Shown piece after piece: positions 53,239 through 63,397 of a DNA stretch of 64,000 bases. The stretch is from assembly GCF_020386615.1 (NCBI RefSeq), contig NZ_CP077769.1, positions 3,658,001-3,722,000 on the forward strand, read 5' to 3'. Positions within the stretch are counted from its first letter, which is position 1. The number at the start of each line of letters is the position of its first letter. Below the pieces are notes generated by a model. It was not told where the DNA came from. It saw nothing but the letters and a program-made list of their open reading frames with translations, and made no database searches. A program made the position numbers and the translations under genes. The DNA is from Chitinophaga pendula (GTDB taxonomy: Bacteria > Bacteroidota > Bacteroidia > Chitinophagales > Chitinophagaceae).

Positions 53239-53246
53239 CAAAGGTA
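53239..53246 (-). promoter_or_regulatory. -7 box of the TonB receptor operon
   Basis: TACCTTTG on the minus strand is a perfect TAnnTTTG. No clear -33 TTTG at the right distance. Confidence 0.5.
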
Positions 53247-53816
53247 GATGCTAGTATTATCAAATTGTTAATCAGATCGGGAATTTAAAAGACCACCTTT
53301 TTTGTAGCTTTTCCATATGCAGCAACCATATTTCATCGTATCGAATCAGTTAGAATCGGCGAATGGCCTCTATATATGATTATCGTTATTTTATATACTA
53401 AATAAATTCCGGATTCGATTAGGTTATAATTTGGTAACTATTGTCATAGATACAGTGTCTGCTTATGACATAATTGAAGCTGATTGTTCCTGTATAAAAT
53501 TTCATCGCTGCTGATGGATATCTTAATGTTATTGCAGGGCACAATGGAGAACGATGGGCTACCCCCTCCTCAGAACTGGTGGATGACATACCAGCAGGCT
53601 GGGTTGAGAAGAACCATATATAATAACATATTATTAATATCAGATCATTTCTACATATCCGCTGCCGGTCTTCTACCTGAAGAAGCTTCTCCCAAAAGCC
53701 GTTCACCTGTTTAAATAATATCAAATATTTTCTCCCAAACGCTTATGTAGCATAGTTTTCCTACGGAAAAAATGTCGCATTGATATTTATTTAACATTCG
53801 CATAATACTGGAAAAT
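53247..53816. other. 570-bp divergent intergenic region
   Basis: AT-rich DNA between two TonB receptor genes. Two overlapping frames of 76 and 101 codons on opposite strands show no family features or signal peptides, and I do not call them. No terminator or clear palindrome seen. Confidence 0.4.
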
Positions 53817-53824
53817 TATCTTTG
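53817..53824 (+). promoter_or_regulatory. -7 box of the Oar-like receptor gene
   Basis: TATCTTTG, a perfect TAnnTTTG, 23 bases before the ATG. The -33 region (TTCG at 53797-53800) is poor. Confidence 0.5.
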
Positions 53825-53846
53825 CCGCCGAAAAAAAAGCGAAAAA

Positions 53847-56800
53847 ATGCGACCAAAGTCCTTATTCATCTGTCACATCATCCTATTACTATTCTGCTGT
53901 GCAGGAGGAGCGTTTGCTCAGACCACGCAAGCTTCCTTTAACGGGAAGGTATTAGACGTATCCAACGCTCCATTACCTGGTGCCAGCGTTGTAGTAAAAA
54001 ACCAATCCACAGGATTTGCCGCATCCACTGTAACTAACACCAAAGGAGAATACGTATTTAAAGAACTACCATTAGGAGGCCCTTATTACATACAGGTGAC
54101 CTTCATGGGCTTTACAGAGCAACGCAAATCTGGATTTACCCTCAACCAGGGCGATGTACTGTCTGTAAACTTTACTATGGGCACCAATGTAAAGGAGATC
54201 GCAGGTGTTACCATCACGGGTGTCGGTAATGCGAAAGGTAAGGTGGAGAACCTGGGCGCGGCTACTGCCGTTACCCCTAAGCTGATGAGCAGGATGCCTA
54301 TCAACGGCCGTAACTTTGCCAACCTTACTGATCTGTCTCCTCTGAGCAGAGGCGGTAATATCTCTGGCCAGCTGGGTTCTTCCACTAATTTCACCATTGA
54401 CGGTATGACTGCCAAGAATCCTACTTCGGCGGGTCCAACTACCAGCAGAAGTGGCGCACCCTACTCTATTTCTATTGAAGCAGTGCGTGAGTTTAAAGTA
54501 GTTACCAACCAATACGATGTTACCTATGGCCGTGCAGGCGGTGGTACGGTAAGTGCGGTGACCAAGTCTGGTACCAACACCCTGACCGGGTCTGTATTTG
54601 GTTATGGGCGTACCAACTGGCTGACTAGCCGTTATGATATCAGGGGTAACAGAAGAACCAATAATTACTCTACGTATCAGTATGGTTTCTCCCTGGGAGG
54701 TCCGATCATTAAAGATAAATTGCACTTCTTTGTGACCTGGGACCGCCAGCAGGATCAACGTTCGCTGGTTATTGCAGATGTTCAATCTGCTGCTGATGAA
54801 ACCCGCTTCAACATTAACCGGCTGATGCTGGATTCTATTATTAAGATCGGCCGTGACAAATATGGCCTTTCTAAATCTCCACAGTACGGTTCGTTTAATA
54901 AAGGCCGCACATCAGACGCAGCATTCCTTCGTTTAGACTGGCAGATCAACAAGAATAACCTCCTGACGATCCGCGATAACATGACCAACGACGTGAATAA
55001 ACTGGGTCTGATAGACAATACAGCCATCAACCTGCGCGAATCTGCAGGTAATGATTTCAACTTTGATAACAGTTTCCTGGTAACCTTGCGTTCTTCTCTG
55101 AACCCGAAACTGACCAACGAACTGAAAGTACAGCATTTGTACACCCGTCAGAGCAGCGAGGCCGGCGATCAGCTACCTAAGCAAAACATTCCCCGTGCGA
55201 TCATCGAGAATATTCCGTCTGTATTACAAAGCGGCGCTACCCGTACTACCAACATTCAGTTCGGTGGTCACCGTTTTGCACAGGAATCTTTCCGTAACAA
55301 TGTGTTCCAGATCGTAGATAATCTTTACTATAATACCAACAACATACGTTATACTTTTGGTATCGACTTCATGTATACTCACTCCCGTTCTATCTATGGC
55401 AGTGAGGTAAATGGCCGTTTCCACTACAATAACGTACAAGACTTTATCGACAATAAACCATATCGTTTCTATCGCGAGGTACCTTTAGTAAGCGACCCCA
55501 GTGTTAAATCGAGCATCTTTAACCTCGGATTCTATGGTCAGTTACAAACCAAAGTAGCGACTGGCATGGAGATCACAGCAGGTTTACGTGGAGACTACGC
55601 ACACTATCCTTCTTCTCCTTTTAACCAGCTGGTATTTGATGAACTGGGGCTGCGCACTGACAACAAGCTGCGCTCCTTCATCATCCAGCCACGTTTTCAG
55701 CTGACCTGGGATGTGAACGAAAAACATCGTGATTATATCCGTCTGGGTGCCGGTGTATTTGCTTCCGACATTAACAACTACATGTTGATCAACAACCTGG
55801 TATTTGATGGTAAACACCTGGGAACTGTAGATGTGAGAACCCCGAACGTCCCCGCAGCCGACTTCCTGAGCTACCGTGCCAATCCTTCTACTACGCCTAC
55901 CTTAGCTGCTTACCAGATCTCTACGATCAACACCAATGGTCCGGACGTAAAAATCCCGGTAGTATATAAGGCTAATATCTCTTATACCCGTTTCATAACT
56001 GAGCGACTGAGAGTAGGTATTACCGGTTATCTGACGCTGGGCAGAAACAACTACTTCTACATAGACAAAAACATGGCGAAAGAACCTTTCTTCACCCTGA
56101 AGGAGGAAGGTAACCGTGGTGTATATGTACCATTGGAGTCTATGCCTGCGAATGGTAATGGCGACTGGCAGAAAGGCCGTATCAGTAATAAGCTGGGACG
56201 TGTACTTGAGCTCAACAGCAATGGTAAAGTAAACCAGATGGCGGTGGTATTGGATGCATCTTATCAATACTACAAAGACGGTGAAATCTCTTTCAGCTAT
56301 ACCTGGAATGATGCCAAAGACAATGCATCCTTTAACGGTAACGTAGCTAACTCTGCGACCTTGTCACTGCCGGTAAAAGATGATCCGAGAGATCTGAGCA
56401 AAATGACTTATTCTGACAACCAGTTCAGACATAAGATCGTATTTTATGCCGTATCTCCTACCTGGAAAGGTTTTAGCTTTGGCATCCGTTATTCCGGTAT
56501 CGGCGGTACCCGCTACAGCCTGTTATCGGGCGTGAACAGCAATGCAGACTTTGTGGCCGGGCAGAACGACCTAGCATTTGTATTTGATCCTAAAAACACG
56601 AACGTACCACAAAATATCCGCGACGGTATACAGGGCATACTGAATAACCCTGCAGCCAGCCAGAGCATTAAGGATTATATCCAGAAATACGCGGGTAGAA
56701 TTGCTGAAAGAAATGGTGGTGTGAATGGTTTCTACGGTATTTTCGATTTCCGTGCTGCTAAACGCTTCTCTTTCGGCAAGACCAAAAAACATGGTCTGGA

Positions 56801-57005
56801 AATCTCTGCCGACCTGTTCAATGCTGCTAACTTCCTGAATAAGAAATGGGGTACTTACAAAAACCTGGGTACACAGGCCCTTTATGGTAACAAAGGCTTT
56901 GATGCTGCCAACGTACGCTTTAACTACAGTGTGAATACGGCTGGTGAAGTAATACCATCCGGCGATCCATTCCAATGGCAGATGGGCGTTAGATATAGCT
57001 TCTAA
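53847..57005 (+). CDS. TonB-dependent receptor, Oar-like
   Basis: A 1052-residue outer-membrane protein. Signal peptide (1-25, GGAFAQ), carboxypeptidase-regulatory domain at about 28-115 (FNGKVLDVSNAPLPGASVVVKN), plug at about 120-245 with NGRNFANLTDLSP, FTIDGMTAKNPTS, YDVTYGRAGGGTVSAVTKSG, then a barrel ending in WQMGVRYSF. The NGRNF...GGGxVSAVTKSGTN pattern is that of the Oar/peptide-type TonB receptors of Bacteroidota, not SusC. The ligand is unknown. The siderophore genes that follow on the other strand make it a possible, but unproven, partner. Confidence 0.9.
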   Translation: MRPKSLFICHIILLLFCCAGGAFAQTTQASFNGKVLDVSNAPLPGASVVVKNQSTGFAASTVTNTKGEYVFKELPLGGPYYIQVTFMGFTEQRKSGFTLNQGDVLSVNFTMGTNVKEIAGVTITGVGNAKGKVENLGAATAVTPKLMSRMPINGRNFANLTDLSPLSRGGNISGQLGSSTNFTIDGMTAKNPTSAGPTTSRSGAPYSISIEAVREFKVVTNQYDVTYGRAGGGTVSAVTKSGTNTLTGSVFGYGRTNWLTSRYDIRGNRRTNNYSTYQYGFSLGGPIIKDKLHFFVTWDRQQDQRSLVIADVQSAADETRFNINRLMLDSIIKIGRDKYGLSKSPQYGSFNKGRTSDAAFLRLDWQINKNNLLTIRDNMTNDVNKLGLIDNTAINLRESAGNDFNFDNSFLVTLRSSLNPKLTNELKVQHLYTRQSSEAGDQLPKQNIPRAIIENIPSVLQSGATRTTNIQFGGHRFAQESFRNNVFQIVDNLYYNTNNIRYTFGIDFMYTHSRSIYGSEVNGRFHYNNVQDFIDNKPYRFYREVPLVSDPSVKSSIFNLGFYGQLQTKVATGMEITAGLRGDYAHYPSSPFNQLVFDELGLRTDNKLRSFIIQPRFQLTWDVNEKHRDYIRLGAGVFASDINNYMLINNLVFDGKHLGTVDVRTPNVPAADFLSYRANPSTTPTLAAYQISTINTNGPDVKIPVVYKANISYTRFITERLRVGITGYLTLGRNNYFYIDKNMAKEPFFTLKEEGNRGVYVPLESMPANGNGDWQKGRISNKLGRVLELNSNGKVNQMAVVLDASYQYYKDGEISFSYTWNDAKDNASFNGNVANSATLSLPVKDDPRDLSKMTYSDNQFRHKIVFYAVSPTWKGFSFGIRYSGIGGTRYSLLSGVNSNADFVAGQNDLAFVFDPKNTNVPQNIRDGIQGILNNPAASQSIKDYIQKYAGRIAERNGGVNGFYGIFDFRAAKRFSFGKTKKHGLEISADLFNAANFLNKKWGTYKNLGTQALYGNKGFDAANVRFNYSVNTAGEVIPSGDPFQWQMGVRYSF

Positions 57006-57032
57006 GCTGTAATCAGCAAGTAAATAAAAAAG

Positions 57033-57068
57033 GCGAGCCCGGAGATATCTCCAGGCTCGCTTTTTTTT
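57033..57068. terminator. Intrinsic terminator between convergent genes
   Basis: GCGAGCC/GGCTCGC with inner palindrome GGAGATATCTCC and T/A runs on both sides; probably bidirectional. Confidence 0.85.
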
Positions 57069-57070
57069 AT

Positions 57071-58012
57071 TTACTCCACGATCACCTTCGATCGTACGGG
57101 TTTGTCTTCTATCATGGACAAATCCTCCTTGTCTGGTACCGGTTCATCATCCATACGGACCATAGGTCCACCGGCAGACAATTCGCTGTTGGGCACCTTC
57201 GATTTAACGAGTGGCCATAGGAACTGCGCATACCATTCATCGCGTTCATAGTGTGAGATACCATATTCACTGGGATATTTACGGGTAATCCTTCCTGTTC
57301 CGAATATAATATCCCAGATAAAGAACATGTTACCGAAATTGCCTTTATAATAACCCACGCCATCGTCCGAAGTCACAGCATGGTGTGCGTGATGAGTGGC
57401 CGGCGTTGAGATAAAACGCTCCAATACCCAGGCCAGCGGATGTAACCATTTCTTTTGATACAGTGGTTTGTCCCATAATATACTGGAATGTGCTGCGGAT
57501 ACGATCAGGGACTTCAAGCCCGCTACAAATAATGCCGGATATCCCAGTCCCAGGTATACTAATGTTACCACCAGGTATACCTGTGAAAACAGCAACACAT
57601 GTATCAGGTTATTCCGGAAATAAACGGCCACTCCCATATAAGGCGCGGAGTGATGTGTACGATGAAAGCGCCAAAGGAAAGGGACCTGGTGGTGTAAACG
57701 GTGGTTCCAGTATTGTGTGAGATCATCCGCCACAGCGATAATGATCACTCCCCAGAAAAAAGGGACCCAGGAAAAAGTATTTTGTAACCCTGGCAACAAC
57801 ACGGGCAATAATTGCAAGCTGAAATAGGCCAATATCGGCCGGAAAACAATCTTGGGTATTGCAAAACTCAGCAGGTCCAGTATAAATTCATTCCGGTCTG
57901 CCGGCCTGTTGTATAGACCCAACAGGAACTCGATAATACCTACCGCGAACAACAAGACCGGCAATCCCCAGGTATTCAGGTGCTGAAATACGATTTCCAA
58001 CAGTTTTATCAT
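57071..58012 (-). CDS. Sterol desaturase/fatty acid hydroxylase family protein
   Basis: A 313-residue membrane di-iron hydroxylase. Four or five membrane segments and the histidine clusters HRLHH, HRTHH, and HHAHH near 115-225 place it in the family; a preceding QYWNH adds a further ligand. Members hydroxylate or desaturate sterols, carotenoids, lipids or amino-alcohol chains. It is the last gene of what looks like a siderophore operon (same strand, small gaps), which may mean lipid tail or beta-hydroxylation, or only chance neighbourhood. The C-terminal 40 residues are charged and Pro-rich. Confidence 0.87.
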   Translation of the reverse strand: MIKLLEIVFQHLNTWGLPVLLFAVGIIEFLLGLYNRPADRNEFILDLLSFAIPKIVFRPILAYFSLQLLPVLLPGLQNTFSWVPFFWGVIIIAVADDLTQYWNHRLHHQVPFLWRFHRTHHSAPYMGVAVYFRNNLIHVLLFSQVYLVVTLVYLGLGYPALFVAGLKSLIVSAAHSSILWDKPLYQKKWLHPLAWVLERFISTPATHHAHHAVTSDDGVGYYKGNFGNMFFIWDIIFGTGRITRKYPSEYGISHYERDEWYAQFLWPLVKSKVPNSELSAGGPMVRMDDEPVPDKEDLSMIEDKPVRSKVIVE

Positions 58013-58016
58013 AATT

Positions 58017-58187
58017 TTATTTTTGTTGGTTAACAGTAATCTGCTGCCCTCTTTTCTGTGCTTTCCATGGACGTTCTCCCCTTATATAGAAATACAGGAA
58101 CATGAGGGCTATTGGTAGGGCATAGAGGAAGAGGGAAATAATACCATCCCGGATCAACTTTGCGGCGACCGATTTCTCTAATTTCAT
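58017..58187 (-). CDS. Small single-span membrane protein, 56 residues
   Basis: Starts MKLEKSVAAKLIRDG, has one membrane segment (about 15-35, IISLFLYALPIALMFLYFYI), then a basic tail RGERPWKAQKRGQQ. The gene ends 4 bases before the desaturase-like gene starts, so the two are probably coupled. It has a Lys/Arg-rich inside end and could be a small subunit or regulator of the hydroxylase. No family recognised. Confidence 0.65.
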   Translation of the reverse strand: MKLEKSVAAKLIRDGIISLFLYALPIALMFLYFYIRGERPWKAQKRGQQITVNQQK

Positions 58188-58226
58188 ATACACATTTTTT
58201 GATGATTGATACAGGTAAATGGTGGT

Positions 58227-58343
58227 TCAGCCATACCGGCTTAATATCCATAGTCCTGCAAAAAAAATGAAGAAAGGTATCAGCACCAGTAATAATCCGA
58301 TCACCAGTTTCTTCAGGAGTGTCAGCACATCTGTAAAAGACAT
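58227..58343 (-). CDS. Small hydrophobic protein, 38 residues
   Basis: MSFTDVLTLLKKLVIGLLLVLIPFFIFFAGLWILSRYG: an amphipathic N terminus and one membrane segment. It lies between the MATE gene (26 bases) and the other small membrane protein (39 bases), all in one direction. A real small protein is likelier than chance because of its fitting place and composition, but evidence is limited. Confidence 0.5.
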   Translation of the reverse strand: MSFTDVLTLLKKLVIGLLLVLIPFFIFFAGLWILSRYG

Positions 58344-58369
58344 ATCACCAGTTTTGAATGAAGAAGTGA

Positions 58370-59776
58370 TTATATACGGATAGTTTTCCATTTTCCGCTG
58401 CGGAAAATGATGACGCATCCTGCAGCCAGTACTATTTCAGAAAGTAGTATGGCACCGAAAATACCTTTTGACCCCATTTCCATTTTGACTCCCAGGAAGT
58501 ATGCCAGGGGGAGCTGTACTATGTAAAACATTAATACATACATCAATGTAACAACGTATACCAGCCCGGCCGCATTTAGGGAACGTGAGATCACCATCGT
58601 ATATCCAAAAAAAAAGAAGGCGACAGTCATGCAACGCAGGTAAAGTATTGCCTGCTCCTGTACAGCGGGATCGCTGGTAAATATTCCGGTTATTTCCGGG
58701 GTAAAGAGCATTAACATTAATGAGATAAAACCGAGGAAACACATATTGAACAGGCCTGTCTTCCAGACGGACTGTTCGGCACGGTCGGGTCGGCCTGCCC
58801 CCAGGTTCTGGCCGGTCAGTACACCTGCGGCGTTCGCAATTCCCCAAGCTGGTAATGTAGCACAAATAATGATCCTATCGGCAATGATATAGCCGGTCAG
58901 CGTTGCCTCGCCCAGCTTTGAGACGATCGTTATCATCAGTAGCCAGCTGGAAGCCGGTATCAGATATTGCAATGTACCTGCGGCACCAAGCTGAAGGAGC
59001 CGCTTCATGATGGATGGCACGATCATCAGTTGATTACGTCCGATCACCAATGCGTTACGTTTTCTGCTGAGGTACCAAAACTGATAACATACAGCTGTCA
59101 TGTTACCAATTCCATTGCCAATTGCCGCACCGACTAACCCCATAGCAGGGATAGGTCCAAATCCGAATATAAAGATGCCCCCGGCTATCGTATTGATGAG
59201 AAATGCCAGCAAGAAAGCGCGCATTGCCATGGCGGCATCGCCTGAGCCCCTGAAGATACCGTTCATTAAGACACGTAAGGTTAAAAATATGATACAGCCG
59301 AAACGGATCTTTGAATAGAGGTCTCCCTCAGCGGCCAACTGTTCAGATGCTCCTATCCCCAAAAAAATCTGTTTATTAAAAAGGATGGCCAGTCCGCCAA
59401 ACAATATTGCAGCAATGAGTCCGGTGTAGATAGATTGTACGGCCGTTAAGCCAGCGGCTCTTGGCTTTCGTTCACCGATCCTGCGGGCGATGAGTGAACT
59501 CGCTGCTATATTCAGGCCGACGGGGATAGAATAGATCACCAGTATTACGGTACCGATCATGCCTGCTATTGTGATCGCACTATCTCCCAGCCGGCTAACA
59601 TACAAAAGATCCACCACGACAAACATCGACTCTATGAGGAGCTCTATCATAGCGGGGAGCGATAAGAGGAAAGCAGCCCGGGTGACGCTACTGGTAGTAA
59701 AATTTTTCTCTGTACCCAGCAGTGCGATCTTGAATAAGTTAAAGACGGAACGTGTTCTTACGAGCAGGGAATTCAT
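58370..59776 (-). CDS. MATE family efflux transporter
   Basis: A 468-residue inner-membrane protein with about 12 membrane segments in two homologous halves. Opening SVTRAAFLLSLPAMIELLIESMFVVVDLLYVSRLGDSAI and the internal repeat starting near LLQLGAAGTLQYLIPASSW are typical of MATE proteins, which export cationic drugs or metabolites in exchange for H+ or Na+. It lies just downstream of the N-hydroxylase gene, so export of the siderophore is a natural role (inference). Length as usual. Confidence 0.9.
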   Translation of the reverse strand: MNSLLVRTRSVFNLFKIALLGTEKNFTTSSVTRAAFLLSLPAMIELLIESMFVVVDLLYVSRLGDSAITIAGMIGTVILVIYSIPVGLNIAASSLIARRIGERKPRAAGLTAVQSIYTGLIAAILFGGLAILFNKQIFLGIGASEQLAAEGDLYSKIRFGCIIFLTLRVLMNGIFRGSGDAAMAMRAFLLAFLINTIAGGIFIFGFGPIPAMGLVGAAIGNGIGNMTAVCYQFWYLSRKRNALVIGRNQLMIVPSIMKRLLQLGAAGTLQYLIPASSWLLMITIVSKLGEATLTGYIIADRIIICATLPAWGIANAAGVLTGQNLGAGRPDRAEQSVWKTGLFNMCFLGFISLMLMLFTPEITGIFTSDPAVQEQAILYLRCMTVAFFFFGYTMVISRSLNAAGLVYVVTLMYVLMFYIVQLPLAYFLGVKMEMGSKGIFGAILLSEIVLAAGCVIIFRSGKWKTIRI

Positions 59777-59827
59777 AATACCTTATGTATCTTTTTAATG
59801 TCATAGATGAATGTTATCCGGATATTA

Positions 59828-61147
59828 TCAGTAAGTAACTGATTCCAATGCTACGGCAGCATTACCGAAGTGCTGATACGCCACTTCTTTTTCCAGTTTA
59901 TAAATTTCCCGGCCGCTGAGCGCATTAATGATCCAGGAATTGCGGTATGCACCCAAACTAAGATCTGGTGCAGTAAATCCATGTGTCTGGGTTTCTGCGT
60001 TTTGTATAAAGATTTCGTTGTGATTAACATCTATGGTGTAGTTCCGATGGGTATTAAACGAACCATCTTCATTACGATCGATACGATGCGCAATTCCACT
60101 TAAGCAGACCGGTTCGTTGTATCGATAACCTGTTGCCAACAACAGCGGACCGGCTTCATGTGTAAATTCCTGTTGCTGTTGTACGTGCATAAAATCCAGT
60201 GTATAACGCTCTGCTTCCATCGCAGCAGTGATAGCCCTCAGCTCACAGTTTGCGCGTAATAGCACATTCACACGCTCCCCTCCTACTGTCATTTCATACA
60301 ACATATCATAGATCTGGTCGATCAGGCTGTAGTTGATTCCTTTTGAGAGCGATGCTTGTGTCTTGAGTATTTTGGCCCGCTGTTGCGGTGCCAGGTTATA
60401 GAAATATTCTACATAATTATGCGAGCTGATCTCCAATGTTAGTTTTGAATGTTCCATCGGAAAAAACCGGTCTGAACGGGTAAACCAGTTTAACCGGAAC
60501 CCACTTTGGGTTTCCGGCAACAAGTCATAAAAAATTTCCGCTGCACTTTGGCCAGAGCCAACTATTGTCAACTCTCCTTTTCTCAATATTCCTTCTTTGT
60601 GGGTCAGGTATTCAGACGAATGGATCAGACCAGGCATATCGGCCTTATTTACAAAACCGGGGAGAGATGGCTGTGTTCCAGTTCCTAATACGATTTTTTC
60701 TGCGTAATAAGTTGTTGTTTCCCTGCTACGTTTATTCAGTACCGCTATCTCATATAGTCCATCGTTGTAATTAACAGCTGTTACTTCATGAGAAAAGCGG
60801 CAGCTGTTGAGTTGCCTGGCCACCCACTGACAATAGACGTTATACTCCCGGCGAAGCATATAGAAGTCATGCCGGATAAAAAACCGATACAACCGCCCTG
60901 TTTGTTTCAGGAAGTTAAGAAAACTGTATTCACTGGTAGGATCTGCCATCGTTACCAAGTCTGTGCCCATAAAGGGATCTTGCAAAGTCGTATTGTTCAG
61001 CATTAATCCTGCATGCCAATTGAACTCATCTGTCTTATCAAAGAATAATGCGGATATCTCTTTTACTGGTTGTAATAATGCGGCGAGCCCGAGGTTAAAA
61101 GGCCCTATACCTATCCCAATAATCGTATATACTTGTTTGGTATCCAT
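59828..61147 (-). CDS. L-lysine/L-ornithine N-hydroxylase (SidA/IucD/PvdA family)
   Basis: A 439-residue flavin-dependent N-monooxygenase. The FAD-binding GIGIGPFNLGLAALL near residue 11, WHAGLMLNNTTLQ, DLVTMADPTSEYSFLNFL, the NADPH-binding GSGQSAAEIFYDLL and the C-terminal ATGY are all present. It hydroxylates the side-chain amine of lysine, ornithine or a diamine, giving hydroxamate precursors of siderophores. Together with the IucA/IucC gene upstream this indicates an NRPS-independent hydroxamate siderophore. Lys versus Orn or cadaverine specificity cannot be told. Confidence 0.92.
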   Translation of the reverse strand: MDTKQVYTIIGIGIGPFNLGLAALLQPVKEISALFFDKTDEFNWHAGLMLNNTTLQDPFMGTDLVTMADPTSEYSFLNFLKQTGRLYRFFIRHDFYMLRREYNVYCQWVARQLNSCRFSHEVTAVNYNDGLYEIAVLNKRSRETTTYYAEKIVLGTGTQPSLPGFVNKADMPGLIHSSEYLTHKEGILRKGELTIVGSGQSAAEIFYDLLPETQSGFRLNWFTRSDRFFPMEHSKLTLEISSHNYVEYFYNLAPQQRAKILKTQASLSKGINYSLIDQIYDMLYEMTVGGERVNVLLRANCELRAITAAMEAERYTLDFMHVQQQQEFTHEAGPLLLATGYRYNEPVCLSGIAHRIDRNEDGSFNTHRNYTIDVNHNEIFIQNAETQTHGFTAPDLSLGAYRNSWIINALSGREIYKLEKEVAYQHFGNAAVALESVTY

Positions 61148-61220
61148 TTTTTCGATTTATTCCGTTAAAACTTTATGCTATTTTTCACGTCTGCGATGCC
61201 GGGTTATAGTGTTCTTCCGG

Positions 61221-63392
61221 CTATCTCGACCAATTTATCTGCAACTGCTCGAATACGAAACTCCATACATCTGCTGCTTCTGAGATCATCTTGGATGTAG
61301 ATTTACCCGGACCATGTCCGGCATCTTTATCTATCCTGATCAGAATTGGATGATCGCCTGTTTGTTTTTCCTGTAATGTAGCGGCATACTTGAATGAATG
61401 GGCCGGCACGACAGTATCGTCATGATCTGCCGTGAGTATTAGGGTAGCAGGGTACTGTGTACCATCTTTAATATTGTGCAGCGGTGAATATTTTATAAGA
61501 TAAGCGAATTGATCTGCTTTGTCGCTGGTACCATATTCTTCCGCCCATGTGCTACCAATAGTGAACTTATGATATCGAAGCATGTCCATTGCACCCACTA
61601 CGGGAACAGCCACGCGAAATAATTCCGGATGCTGGTTGATACAGGCGGCGACCATAATAGCACCGGTAGATACTCCCGTAATGGCTATCCTGGATGGATT
61701 ACTATATCCTTCTTTGACCAGGAACTGTGTGGCGGCGATAAAATCATCAAATACATGCTGCTTATTTGCTTGCATGCCTCCTTTATGCCAGGCTTCTCCG
61801 TATTCGTTCCCTCCTCTTAAATTTGGTTGTGCATATATGCCCCCATGTTCCAGGAACATCATTCTTGCTACACTAAAAAAGGGAATGAGATTACGTTTGA
61901 ATCCTCCATGTCCCTGCATGAACAAGGGATTATTGCCATCCAGGCGGATACCTTTTTTATGAACGATGAACATGGGTACCCGAGTGCCATCTTTGGAGGT
62001 CACGAATACCTGCCGGGTTTCATAGTCAACTGCCTTACCTTTAAATGCCGGTTTTCGATACAAGCGGGACTTACCGCTGGCAATATCTAAGCGGTAAACT
62101 GTGATCGGAGTGGTAAAATTGGTAAACAAATAGTAGATCTCTTTATCATATGGGCCGGCGCTGAAGTTGCTGGCCGCACCGATAGCCGGTAGTTTGATAT
62201 CCCTGATAGCGCGGCCCTGGTAATCATACTGCCTTATCAAGGTCTGGGCATCTTTCAGATAGGCCGCCCAAAGACAGCCACCACCCATATCGACATTTTC
62301 CAGTGACTCCGGCTGTTCGGCGATGAATGATTCCCAGTGTTCTTCTCCCGGATATGCGGGATCTACCAGCACTATCTTATTATTAGGTGCATTCCGGTCT
62401 GTCTGTAACAGCAATTTGTCACCAATATTGCCTATGAGCATGTTATGATGGTCATATCCTTTCACAAGGGGCATGATCCTACTACCTGAGATGGAAAGGT
62501 CCTGATAGTGCAAAGCATTACCGGTGGAGGTGGTCAATTTAAATCCCAGGAATGAGCCTGGCAAGGTGGAGATAATGAGGAACCGTTCATCTGCGGTCAC
62601 CAAAGCGCCTACACTTAATTGGGGGTTACTCCGGTCTTCGAACACGAGGCTATCCTGGCTTTGAGGCGTTCCTATGCGATGATAGTACAATTGATTGAGT
62701 GTATTCATAGCGGAGCCTACTGCGCTTTCCTGGGTAGCGGGATAGCGGCTATAGTAGAACCCCTCTCCTCTCCAGGCGGCGCGGGGAAATTTGACCCACT
62801 GCAGCTGATCGCTCAATACCTGTCGGGTATTAATATCCATCACATGAATCGTATTCCAGTCGGAACCTGCTGTCGCTACTGCATATGCGAGGTAGCGTCC
62901 ATTTTTTGAAAAGCCCAGCATCGTAGCAGCGGCAGTTCCATTACCCGATAATTTATTAGGGTCGAGCAGGAGCATTTCCTTTCCGTTGATGCCTTTTTTC
63001 AAATACCAGACGGACTGATCCTGGATGCCATCGTTACGGGTAAAGAAATAATGATCTCCTACTCTTACCGGCTGGGTTTCTTTGGCATAGTTCCAGGTAG
63101 CTGACAGGTAATCCTTCATTTGCTGTCGGTAAGGCAAGCTGCTGAGGTAATCATTCGTCAGCGAACGTTGTGCCGATATCCAGCGGGATAGATTGCCGGA
63201 GGTATCATTTTCCATCCAGCGATAGGGGTCAGCGATCTCTATACCGAAGTAGTTGTCTGTGACATTTACCTTGTCTGTTTTCGGATAAGATAAAGCTGTT
63301 CTTTCCGGCAGCGCCAATTGTGCCTGTGCACCGCTTATTGCAGTGCACAGATAAACAGCTATTATTATGCTACTTACTATTCGCATGTACAT
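61221..63392 (-). CDS. Prolyl oligopeptidase family serine peptidase (S9)
   Basis: A 723-residue exported protein (signal peptide about 1-24). Residues about 35-430 form a seven-bladed propeller (DPYRWMEND opening, KNGRYLAYAVATAGSDW). The C-terminal alpha/beta hydrolase has the nucleophile in GVSTGA, the acid in TADHDDTVVP and the His in KDAGHGPG. The oxyanion region GGNEYGEAWHKGG is typical of S9A. S9A enzymes are mostly cytoplasmic; this one is secreted to the periplasm. It lies 5 bases after the IucA/IucC gene in the siderophore locus, where it might cleave a peptide or ester, but this is only inferred from place. Confidence 0.9.
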   Translation of the reverse strand: MYMRIVSSIIIAVYLCTAISGAQAQLALPERTALSYPKTDKVNVTDNYFGIEIADPYRWMENDTSGNLSRWISAQRSLTNDYLSSLPYRQQMKDYLSATWNYAKETQPVRVGDHYFFTRNDGIQDQSVWYLKKGINGKEMLLLDPNKLSGNGTAAATMLGFSKNGRYLAYAVATAGSDWNTIHVMDINTRQVLSDQLQWVKFPRAAWRGEGFYYSRYPATQESAVGSAMNTLNQLYYHRIGTPQSQDSLVFEDRSNPQLSVGALVTADERFLIISTLPGSFLGFKLTTSTGNALHYQDLSISGSRIMPLVKGYDHHNMLIGNIGDKLLLQTDRNAPNNKIVLVDPAYPGEEHWESFIAEQPESLENVDMGGGCLWAAYLKDAQTLIRQYDYQGRAIRDIKLPAIGAASNFSAGPYDKEIYYLFTNFTTPITVYRLDIASGKSRLYRKPAFKGKAVDYETRQVFVTSKDGTRVPMFIVHKKGIRLDGNNPLFMQGHGGFKRNLIPFFSVARMMFLEHGGIYAQPNLRGGNEYGEAWHKGGMQANKQHVFDDFIAATQFLVKEGYSNPSRIAITGVSTGAIMVAACINQHPELFRVAVPVVGAMDMLRYHKFTIGSTWAEEYGTSDKADQFAYLIKYSPLHNIKDGTQYPATLILTADHDDTVVPAHSFKYAATLQEKQTGDHPILIRIDKDAGHGPGKSTSKMISEAADVWSFVFEQLQINWSR

Positions 63393-63397
63393 TGTAT

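Noticed and set aside
53419..53724. Two overlapping opposite-strand frames (101 and 76 codons) in the divergent region
   Set aside because: No signal peptide, family motif or promoter in a fitting place; neither looks more real than the other.
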